A DNA stretch of 43,969 bases from an uncultured beta proteobacterium (GTDB lineage Bacteria > Pseudomonadota > Gammaproteobacteria > Burkholderiales > Burkholderiaceae_C), in contig CAIYYA010000096.1 of NCBI GenBank assembly GCA_903930255.1, positions 1 through 43,969 of the forward strand, in the 5' to 3' direction. The notes beneath the pieces were generated by a model. The model saw only the letters and a program-made list of their open reading frames with translations. It was not told where the DNA came from and did not search any database. The number at the start of each line of letters is the position of its first letter. The first letter of the stretch is position 1. Position numbers and translations under genes: made by a program. Below are positions 37,706 through 43,969 of the stretch, piece by piece.

Positions 37706-38815
37706 ATGAGTGAAGCAATGAGTCCGGCCACGCTGGTCGTTTGGGGCGGTTTTGCACTGGCCTTTGTTTTTGGCGCAATCGCCAATAAAACCAACTTTTG
37801 CACCATGGGTGCCATTTCGGACGTGGTCAACATGGAGCACTGGGGGCGCGTGCGCATGTGGCTGCTGGCGATTGCCGTGGCCATGATCGGCACCAATTTG
37901 CTGGGCTTTTTTGGCCAGATCGACCTGAGCAAAACCCTGTATTTGCGCCCCAACCTTCCGTGGTTGTCTCTCATTGTGGGGGGTGCGCTGTTTGGCGTGG
38001 GCATGACCATTGCCTCGGGCTGCGCCAATAAAAACCTGGTGCGCGTGGGTGGTGGCAGCGTGCGCTCATTGGTGGTGCTGGTGTTTACCGCCATTTCGGC
38101 CTACATGACACTCAAAGGCTTGTTTGGCCAATGGCGCGCCAGCTACCTGGACCCCGTCAGCCTTGATTTGGCGGCCATGGGGCTAAGCAACCAAAGCTTG
38201 CCCCATATGCTGGCAAAAATGACTGGCCTACCCGATGCCACAGCACTGCTACTGGTGGGCGGCGCTGTCAGTCTGGCGCTGCTAGTATTTGTTTTCAAAG
38301 ACAAACGCTTTCGCAAAAATATATCGCATGTTGTTGGTTCGGTTGTGCTGGGTTTATTGGTCGTGCTGGGCTGGTACCTCACGGGGCACATCGGTTTTGG
38401 CGAAAACCCCGAAACCCTTGAAACCGTCTATTTCGCCACCAACACCCGCACGCTCGAATCCTTCAGCTTTGTGGCGCCGACAGCGTTTAGCCTTGAAATT
38501 CTGATGCTCTGGACCGACAAATCGATGCACGTCACCTTTGGCATTGCCACTGTGCTGGGCATTTTGCTGGGATCGTTTGCTTATGCCAAAGCCACCAAGC
38601 AGTTTCGCTGGGAAGGTTTTGCCAGCATTGATGACCTGAAAACCCAGTTGTTTGGCGCTGTGCTGATGGGCTTTGGTGGTGTCACCGCCATTGGCTGCAC
38701 CATTGGGCAAGGGCTATCCGGTGTTTCAACCCTGGCACTGGGCTCCTTCATTGCACTGGCCAGCATCGTGGGTGGCTCGGTCGCGATGATGAAGTGGCAA
38801 ATTGCGCGCGCCTGA
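37706..38815 (+). CDS. YeeE/YedE (TsuA-type) sulfur-compound transporter
   Basis: 369 residues, many membrane segments. The family cysteines are present in their motifs: NFCTMGA (C32), ASGCANKNLVRVG (C106) and AIGCTIGQGLSG near residue 332. In TsuA such cysteines relay thiosulfate across the inner membrane. TsuA is often paired with TusA-like TsuB, and a TusA gene is two genes upstream. Uptake of thiosulfate or transfer of a sulfane product is inferred from the family and place. Confidence 0.92.
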   Translation: MSEAMSPATLVVWGGFALAFVFGAIANKTNFCTMGAISDVVNMEHWGRVRMWLLAIAVAMIGTNLLGFFGQIDLSKTLYLRPNLPWLSLIVGGALFGVGMTIASGCANKNLVRVGGGSVRSLVVLVFTAISAYMTLKGLFGQWRASYLDPVSLDLAAMGLSNQSLPHMLAKMTGLPDATALLLVGGAVSLALLVFVFKDKRFRKNISHVVGSVVLGLLVVLGWYLTGHIGFGENPETLETVYFATNTRTLESFSFVAPTAFSLEILMLWTDKSMHVTFGIATVLGILLGSFAYAKATKQFRWEGFASIDDLKTQLFGAVLMGFGGVTAIGCTIGQGLSGVSTLALGSFIALASIVGGSVAMMKWQIARA

Positions 38816-38863
38816 AGCTGACACATCAGAACGATTTCTCCACCCTTGACATCCAAAAAAATT

Positions 38864-39556
38864 ATGAGTGACGACAAAAATCCGGCCACCACGTCCTACG
38901 CAGGAACAGGCAAAAGAGGCTTCTTTTATTGGCTCAACCATTCCCCAAAGTGGACTCGCCTGAACATTCTGCTGGTGGGCTTGCTTGTAGGCATTGCCTT
39001 CTGGGGTGCTCTCAACACTGGCATGGAATACACCAACCGCACCGAGTTTTGCGTTTCTTGCCATTCCATGACCATCCCCTATGGTGAATTGAAAAACACC
39101 GTGCACTATAAAAATCGCAGCGGCACCACGGTGTCCTGCGCCGATTGCCATGTGGCGAGCAGCAAAAACCCGAACGATTACGGGCGCAAGTTCGAGTCCA
39201 AAATCATGGCGGCACGCGATTTGTGGGGGCACATTACCGGCACGATTGATACACCTGAGAAGTTTGAGGCACATCGCCTGGAAATGGCCAAACGTGTCTG
39301 GGCACGCATGAAAGCCACCGATTCGCGCGAATGCCGCAATTGCCACAAGTTCGAAACCATGGACCCCGCCAAGCAAAAAGACCGCTCGGTGGTGAAGCAT
39401 GAAGGCGCCATTGAAGACGGCAAGACCTGCATCGACTGCCACAAAGGCATCTCACACAAACAAGTACACCAATTGCTGGAACAGGAAGATGCCGCTAAAG
39501 AGGCCGCCAAAGACACGGCCAAAGAAGCTGCGCCAAAAGCCTCACAAGCCAGTTAA
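38864..39556 (+). CDS. Tetraheme NapC/NirT-family cytochrome c
   Basis: 230 residues from the ATG at 38864; the ribosome-binding site is weak. One N-terminal membrane anchor (about 34-53) is followed by four heme motifs: CVSCH 63-67, CADCH 92-96, CRNCH 157-161, CIDCH 189-193. NapC-type proteins pass electrons between the quinone pool and periplasmic partners. The C-terminal tail is rich in Ala, Lys and Glu. It sits between the transporter and a periplasmic heme protein; direction of electron flow cannot be told. Confidence 0.93.
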   Translation: MSDDKNPATTSYAGTGKRGFFYWLNHSPKWTRLNILLVGLLVGIAFWGALNTGMEYTNRTEFCVSCHSMTIPYGELKNTVHYKNRSGTTVSCADCHVASSKNPNDYGRKFESKIMAARDLWGHITGTIDTPEKFEAHRLEMAKRVWARMKATDSRECRNCHKFETMDPAKQKDRSVVKHEGAIEDGKTCIDCHKGISHKQVHQLLEQEDAAKEAAKDTAKEAAPKASQAS

Positions 39557-39567
39557 CGCATTCAAGC

Positions 39568-39622
39568 TAGTCATTAGTCATTAGTTAGTAGTTATTAGTT
39601 ATTAGTTATTAGTTATTAGTCG
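39568..39622. repeat. Heptamer tandem array (TAGTYAT) before the heme-protein gene
   Basis: Seven successive units, TAGTCAT, TAGTCAT, TAGTTAG, TAGTTAT (x4), then TAGTCG, with a strict period of seven. It fills most of the 101 bp between the NapC-type gene and the next start, 36 bases before that start. Confidence 0.88.
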
Positions 39623-39657
39623 TTTACCAAAACCAAACCTATTCGAGGAATTGAACC

Positions 39658-40557
39658 ATGAAAAAATTTGCCTTGCTCATGAGCCTTGCCATTGCCGGCA
39701 CCGCCAGCGCAGCCGCGCCCGACTGGAGCAAAACACCGGCTCGCACCATGAAACTGATGTACCCCGGCCAAGCATCACTGGAATGGGTCATGAACAAACC
39801 CGACCACTCGGCCGTTCCTGACATTGTTGACAAAAAGCGTGCTTGCGCCAAATGCCACGAAGGCGATGCCAACGAGATCGGCGACAAAATTGTCAAAGGT
39901 CAACCTGTGGGCAGCTCCAAATCGGTGCTCGAGCCAACACCACCCAAAGGTAAAGTCGGCTTTATTCCGGTGCAATTCCAAACCGCACACGATGCTGACA
40001 AAATTTATTTCCGCTTTGAATGGGTGCCACCGCAAATTGGCGACAAGAAGCTGGACAGCAAAAACGAAGTCAAGCTAACCATGATGTTTGACGGCGGTGG
40101 CACGGTTGAAGGCTCCAACCAAAACGGATGTTGGGCCACTTGCCATCAAGACTTGCGCACCATGAAAAATGCCAAAGACGACAAAAAAACCAAAAATATC
40201 AAAGGTGCTGATCTGGCCAGCGGCAAGTTTATGGATTTGATGCAATACCGCAGCGGCAAGGGCGAAAAACCGGCTGACGGCTATATTGCCGATGCGCGTG
40301 AAATGGAAGGCGGCAAATCCCTCATCAAAGCCGAAGGCAAAAAAGAAGGCAACAAGTGGGTCGTCACCTTCGAGCGCACTTTGGCAGGCTTGGGCAAAGG
40401 CGACCACACCATTGCTGCGGGCAAGGTCTATAACTTCGGTTTTGCCATCCACGAAGACTACACCAACGCACGTTTTCACTTCGTCTCTTTGGGTTATCAA
40501 TTTGGTTTGGATAAAGCCATTCCAGAAGTTAAAAATTACGTCAATGTGACGCAATAA
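39658..40557 (+). CDS. Periplasmic cytochrome with ethylbenzene-dehydrogenase-like heme domain
   Basis: 299 residues with signal peptide to about residue 19. A normal heme motif CAKCH is at 63-67. A second site, CWATCH at 158-163, has three residues between the cysteines (CX3CH), as I recall from this family. The rest resembles the DMSO-reductase-type heme subunit domain (EB_dh), e.g. FIPVQFQTAHDADKIYFRFEW. AGGAA precedes the ATG. It may be an electron carrier between the NapC-type protein and FccAB, which is inference. Confidence 0.85.
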   Translation: MKKFALLMSLAIAGTASAAAPDWSKTPARTMKLMYPGQASLEWVMNKPDHSAVPDIVDKKRACAKCHEGDANEIGDKIVKGQPVGSSKSVLEPTPPKGKVGFIPVQFQTAHDADKIYFRFEWVPPQIGDKKLDSKNEVKLTMMFDGGGTVEGSNQNGCWATCHQDLRTMKNAKDDKKTKNIKGADLASGKFMDLMQYRSGKGEKPADGYIADAREMEGGKSLIKAEGKKEGNKWVVTFERTLAGLGKGDHTIAAGKVYNFGFAIHEDYTNARFHFVSLGYQFGLDKAIPEVKNYVNVTQ

Positions 40558-40610
40558 TCAGTACGTTTTTCGGTGTCGGTTTTACAAACAGTCAATAAAA
40601 GGAGACAGTC

Positions 40611-41204
40611 ATGATGCAGAGACGATGGGGTTTGCGATTCGGTCAACCAGCGCTGGCCGCAGCAGCATTGGTGCTTTCAGCCAGTGCCAGTGCAGCACCA
40701 CCCAGCGCAGCCATGCTGGCCAATGCCTGTGCGGGTTGCCACGGCACACAGGGTGCCAGCGCCGGCCCAGCCATGCCCAGCCTGGCAGGTCAGTCCAAAG
40801 ACGCCATTGTTGTGGCGATGCAAAAATTCAAGAGCGGTGAGCGGCCTTCCACCATCATGGGTCGCCTTGCCAAGGGTTATACCGATGCTGACTTTGCCGC
40901 CATGGGTGATTTCTTTGGCAGCCAAAAAATCCACGTCACGCAACAAAACCTGGATGCCAAACTGGTTGCCAAAGGTGCGCAAATGCACGAGTCAAACTGC
41001 GGCCGTTGCCATATCGAAGAGGGCCGCGAAGGCAAGGACGATTCCCCTGCCATGGCCAGCCAGTGGTTGCCTTACCTGCAAATGCAAATGGCCATGTATG
41101 TCAACGGCAGCCGCAAAATGCCACTGAAAATGGCCGAAAAGGTGCAGCCTTTGTCTCAGCAAGACCTTGAAGCTTTGCTGCAGTTCTACGCCAGCGTGAA
41201 ATAA
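40611..41204 (+). CDS. fccA: Diheme cytochrome c, FccA-type subunit of sulfide dehydrogenase
   Basis: 197 residues (the ATG at 40614 is an alternative start) with AAGGAG upstream and a signal peptide to about residue 29. Two class I (c4-like) heme domains are present: CAGCH at 40-44 and CGRCH at 130-134. Each is followed by Met-containing segments that may give axial ligands. The next gene, 13 bp on, is the flavoprotein fccB, so this is its electron-accepting partner. Without that context it would be called cytochrome c4. Confidence 0.9.
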   Translation: MMQRRWGLRFGQPALAAAALVLSASASAAPPSAAMLANACAGCHGTQGASAGPAMPSLAGQSKDAIVVAMQKFKSGERPSTIMGRLAKGYTDADFAAMGDFFGSQKIHVTQQNLDAKLVAKGAQMHESNCGRCHIEEGREGKDDSPAMASQWLPYLQMQMAMYVNGSRKMPLKMAEKVQPLSQQDLEALLQFYASVK

Positions 41205-41217
41205 CCGGGGAATCAAC

Positions 41218-42531
41218 ATGACTACAGATCGCAGAAATTTTCTTAAATATGTTGGTGCTGGCAGCGTCGGTGCGACCCTCGCCGCCTGCGCGACTCAACC
41301 CGAGGCCACCGCACCTTCAGCGTCCACCTCCTTAGCCAGCACCTTGGCTAAAAGCGCCGGCCGACGCGTGGTGGTGGTAGGCGGTGGCTACGGTGGCACG
41401 ATTGCCGCCAAATACATCCGCATGATGGACAAAACCATCGAAGTGGTGCTGATTGAGCCTAACAAGCAATTTGTTTCGTGCCCGTTCAGCAACCTCTATA
41501 TCGGCGGCATGCTGCCCGACCTGACATCGCTGACCATTGGTTACGACAAGCTCGCAGCCAACCACGGCATCCGAATGGTGCATGACACGGTGACTGCGGT
41601 TGACCCAGTGAAGAAAACCGTGACCATTTCCGGTGGCACCATTGATTACGATCGCTTGGTGCTGTCGCCCGGTGTTGATTTCCGTGCTGAAGAGCTCGAA
41701 GGCTACAACATGGCCACCACCCCTGAAGTGATGCCACACGCCTGGAAAGCCGGCGCCCAAACGCTGCTGCTGCGCAAGCAACTGGTGGACATGCCCAACG
41801 GCGGTAACGTGGTGATCACCATTCCGTTGGCACCGTTCCGCTGCCCCCCCGGCCCGTATGAGCGTGCCAGCATGATCGCCATGTACCTGAAAGAGCACAA
41901 ACCAAAATCAAAAGTTATTGTGCTCGATGCCAATCCGGATATCGTTTCCAAAGCAGGCCTGTTCAAAAAGGGTTGGAAGAAACATTACGACGGCATCATC
42001 CAGTACCGTGGCGCACAAAAGGTTACAGCGGTCAACGCCAGCAGCCGCTCGGTGTTTATTGAAGGCATTGAAGAAGTCAAGGGTGATGTGGTCAATGTGA
42101 TCCCACCGCAACGCGCAGGCCGCATTGCAGTGGCGGCAGGTTTGATAGGCCCCGACAAAGCCTGGTGCCCGATCAACGCCACCACGTTTGAATCGACGAT
42201 GCAGAAAAACATCCACGTGATTGGCGATGCCTGCAATGCCGGCGCGATGCCCAAATCGGGCTACTCGGCCAACTCCGAAGCCAAAATTTGTGCTACCAAC
42301 ATCGTGGCGCTGATGAACGGCAAAGAGCTCACTGAAATGTCGGGTATCAACACCTGTTTCAGTTACCTGACCGCCAAAGAAGCCGTCAGCGTGGCGGGGG
42401 TCTATGCGGCCAAAGACGGCAAAATTATCGGCGTTCCCAATTCAGGTGGTGTCTCACCCGATCTGTCAGAAACCGAGGCCATTTACGCCTCGAGCTGGCT
42501 GAAAAACATTTTGACTGAAATGTCTACCTGA
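41218..42531 (+). CDS. fccB: Flavocytochrome c sulfide dehydrogenase, flavoprotein subunit
   Basis: 437 residues. It oxidises sulfide in the periplasm and passes electrons to FccA. A Tat signal RRNFLK is at 5-10, followed by LAACA, possibly a lipobox. The FAD-binding motif VVVVGGGYGGTIAA is at 51-64. C88 in FVSCPFSNLYIGG corresponds to the Cys that binds FAD covalently. C209 in RCPPGPYERAS and the Cys in NTCFSYL near residue 357 match the redox-active disulfide. All key residues are present. SoxF is a close homologue name. Confidence 0.95.
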   Translation: MTTDRRNFLKYVGAGSVGATLAACATQPEATAPSASTSLASTLAKSAGRRVVVVGGGYGGTIAAKYIRMMDKTIEVVLIEPNKQFVSCPFSNLYIGGMLPDLTSLTIGYDKLAANHGIRMVHDTVTAVDPVKKTVTISGGTIDYDRLVLSPGVDFRAEELEGYNMATTPEVMPHAWKAGAQTLLLRKQLVDMPNGGNVVITIPLAPFRCPPGPYERASMIAMYLKEHKPKSKVIVLDANPDIVSKAGLFKKGWKKHYDGIIQYRGAQKVTAVNASSRSVFIEGIEEVKGDVVNVIPPQRAGRIAVAAGLIGPDKAWCPINATTFESTMQKNIHVIGDACNAGAMPKSGYSANSEAKICATNIVALMNGKELTEMSGINTCFSYLTAKEAVSVAGVYAAKDGKIIGVPNSGGVSPDLSETEAIYASSWLKNILTEMST

Positions 42532-42564
42532 ACGTGGCATAAACAGCCCCTGCTGCAACCCAAT

Positions 42565-42600
42565 ATGGCACTGAGCGGCTTGTTCGCTCAGTGCCATTTT
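42565..42600 (+). terminator. Intrinsic terminator after fccB
   Basis: ATGGCACTGAGCG (42565-42577) pairs perfectly with CGCTCAGTGCCAT (42585-42597) around a 7-base loop, followed by TTT. It separates the fcc operon from the TusE-like gene. Confidence 0.85.
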
Positions 42601-42643
42601 CATCAGCACAAACACCCCTCAACACACCTTGGAACTGCGCAAT

Positions 42644-42940
42644 ATGATGAATCTACCTGAACGCGATGGCGATGGTTACCTGACCGACATGGGTGACTGG
42701 ACCGAAGAAGTGGGTCGTGCCATGGCTTTGGCGGACAGTTTTGAACTGGACGATGAAAAGTGGGGGCAAATTCTGAAAGCGCGTGAATACTACGACGAGT
42801 TCAGCAGCGTGCCGCCGATTCGCAAGTTTGCCAAATACCTTGAAGCCGAGCAAACCGCTGTTTTTAAGCTCTGGATGACTGGTCCGATGAAACCCATTAC
42901 CAAATACGGTGGTTTGCCCAAGCCTACCGGTTGTGTTTGA
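42644..42940 (+). CDS. DsrC/TusE-family protein with a single C-terminal cysteine
   Basis: 98 residues from the ATG at 42644 (42647 also possible). The family pattern is clear: RDGDGYLTDMGDWTEEVG at the start and GGLPKPTGCV at the end, with the penultimate Cys. The second Cys found 11 residues earlier in true DsrC is replaced by Thr here, which fits TusE-like or DsrC-like proteins. It could receive sulfur from the TusA/DsrE2 pair or serve tRNA thiolation. It stands after a terminator, so it probably has its own promoter. Confidence 0.88.
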   Translation: MMNLPERDGDGYLTDMGDWTEEVGRAMALADSFELDDEKWGQILKAREYYDEFSSVPPIRKFAKYLEAEQTAVFKLWMTGPMKPITKYGGLPKPTGCV

Positions 42941-43041
42941 TCGGGCGGCCGTTCTATCGGGTTTTTTAGCGATATTTCGGCAGCAACATCCATGAAGACA
43001 GAAACGTAGGCGACCACCTTCGCCTGCATCGACTGATGCTT

Positions 43042-43494
43042 TTAGGATTGGCTCTTTGACAAGCGTCGCAAAGAAGATGTCACCAACACATCGGCATCGC
43101 CGTCAATGACCACTGTTGTGCCAACACGGCAAACAGTTTCCAGAACAACCCTGGCTTTTTGCAAGTCCACCGATTTCACGGTCACCGTGGCGTTCACGGT
43201 GTCGCCCGGACGCACGGGTGCACGAAAGTGAAGTTGTTGACCCAGATAAATAGAGCCCGGCCCTGGCAATCGGGTGCCAATCGCTGCAGAAATAAAGCTG
43301 GCAGACAACATGCCATGGGCAATGCGCCCGCCAAAGGCCGTAGTTGCAGCAAATTCCTGATTGGTATGCACTGCGTTGTTGTCGCCTGATACGCCAGCAA
43401 ACAGCACAATATCCGCATCAGTCACCGTTTTTCCATAGCAGGCAGACATGCCGACTCGGAGGTCTTCAACGTCATAGCCCAATTGCTCATTCAT
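43042..43494 (-). CDS. MaoC-family (R)-specific enoyl-CoA hydratase-like protein
   Basis: 150 residues, single hot-dog fold. The hydratase motif is visible: FAGVSGDNNAVHTNQEFA, with the catalytic Asp and His near residues 38 and 43, and GGRIAHGMLSASFIS. Such proteins hydrate trans-2-enoyl-CoA to (R)-3-hydroxyacyl-CoA and can feed polyhydroxyalkanoate synthesis (PhaJ). It is not clearly linked to the sulfur genes. The bases before it (42941-43041) show no gene. Confidence 0.9.
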   Translation of the reverse strand: MNEQLGYDVEDLRVGMSACYGKTVTDADIVLFAGVSGDNNAVHTNQEFAATTAFGGRIAHGMLSASFISAAIGTRLPGPGSIYLGQQLHFRAPVRPGDTVNATVTVKSVDLQKARVVLETVCRVGTTVVIDGDADVLVTSSLRRLSKSQS

Positions 43495-43569
43495 GGATCA
43501 CCTCTCGATCAATAGCGAACTTGATTGTCACTTGGCAGGCCATGCTGACAGCCTGGGTTTTCTTGCGGG

Positions 43570-43969
43570 TCAAACCGCTGACAGCGCCTGCTCGAGGTCT
43601 TCCAGCAAATCGTCGATGTGCTCAATGCCCAGCGAGAGGCGCACCATGTCGGGCTTCACGCCCGCTTTGGCGAGCTCCGCCGGGTTGAGTTGGCGGTGCG
43701 TCGTAGAGGCCGGGTGACAAGCCAACGATTTGGCGTCGCCAATATTCACCATGCGCGTGAACAGCTTGAGGGCATCCTGAAACCTGGCGCCGGCCTGTAA
43801 GCTATCGCTGGCATTCAGTCCAAAACTGATTAGGCCCGAGGCGCGACCCTGCATGTATTTTTGCACCAGGGCGTGGTCGGCGTGATCTGGCAAGCCTGCG
43901 TAATTGACCCAGCTCACTTTGGCGTGCGCCTGCAGGTATTTGGCAACTTTGAGGGTGTTCTCACAAATG
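43570..43969 (-). CDS. O-acetylhomoserine sulfhydrylase (MetY type), C-terminal part only
   Basis: The frame is open to the right window edge and shows the last 132 residues. FTRMVNIGDAKSLACHPASTTHRQL and GIEHIDDLLEDLEQAL are typical C-terminal motifs of the Cys/Met PLP-dependent family, nearest to O-acetylhomoserine aminocarboxypropyltransferase. It makes homocysteine from acetylhomoserine and sulfide. The PLP lysine lies outside the window. MetZ is an alternative name that the visible part cannot exclude. Confidence 0.85.
   Translation of the reverse strand, partial: ICENTLKVAKYLQAHAKVSWVNYAGLPDHADHALVQKYMQGRASGLISFGLNASDSLQAGARFQDALKLFTRMVNIGDAKSLACHPASTTHRQLNPAELAKAGVKPDMVRLSLGIEHIDDLLEDLEQALSAV

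Noticed and set aside
39568-39622. CRISPR-like array
   Set aside because: Repeats are 7 bases without spacers, and no cas genes are present.

Overview
The window looks like a chromosomal segment of a Burkholderiales betaproteobacterium, most likely a Comamonadaceae member close to Rhodoferax. The reasons are the protein sequences, the Cupriavidus-type cbb gene order, and an interspersed intergenic element I associate with that family. The taxonomic call is inference. The segment carries the genes for a sulfur-oxidising, CO2-fixing (chemolithoautotrophic) metabolism.

Layout. (1) 1-12,042 is ordinary chromosome: a partial P-loop ATPase, a solitary HipA-type kinase (YjjJ), a conserved unknown protein overlapping recJ, a PHP phosphoesterase, an EamA transporter, a YciO protein, an M50 protease, trpS and a large Cache-PAS-GGDEF-EAL sensor. 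(2) 12,192-22,450, minus strand, is one long Calvin-cycle operon read right to left: cbbY-E-F-P-T-Z-G-K-A. This is the order known downstream of cbbLSX in Cupriavidus, but no cbbLSX is present. (3) 22,553-29,474: divergent cbbR, a ParA-type ATPase gene on the opposite strand, then form II RuBisCO cbbM and its activase pair cbbQ-cbbO. A structured inverted-repeat region lies between cbbM and cbbQ. (4) A thiolase gene closed by a strong terminator. (5) 31,056-35,769, minus strand: soxY-Z-A-X-B and a periplasmic DsrE protein. (6) 36,054-42,940, plus strand: a TusA/DsrE2 sulfur-carrier pair, an unknown secreted protein, a YeeE/TsuA thiosulfate transporter, a tetraheme NapC-type cytochrome, an ethylbenzene-dehydrogenase-like heme protein, flavocytochrome c sulfide dehydrogenase (fccAB) and a TusE/DsrC-like protein. 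(7) The end holds a MaoC hydratase and the C-terminus of a MetY-type enzyme.

How it fits together. Thiosulfate (SoxXA, SoxYZ, SoxB) and sulfide (FccAB) would supply electrons, and the cbb genes would use ATP and NAD(P)H to fix CO2 through form II RuBisCO. No soxCD is visible, so sulfane sulfur left on SoxY would need another route; the TusA/DsrE2/TsuA genes beside sox are candidates. The same inverted repeat, ATCAG-N6-CTGAT, occurs in the cbbR/cbbY intergenic region and about 64 bp upstream of the predicted cbbM start of transcription, which makes it a good CbbR operator candidate.

Most notable: (a) soxY is out of frame by one base at an A7 run, just before its essential GGCGG carrier tail; (b) the shared CbbR operator candidate; (c) two copies of a structured element after cbbM whose loop sequences are conserved while their stems differ but still pair; (d) degenerate heptamer arrays (TTAGTNN) at five operon junctions, one split by a MITE-like palindrome; (e) a ParA gene between cbbR and cbbM.
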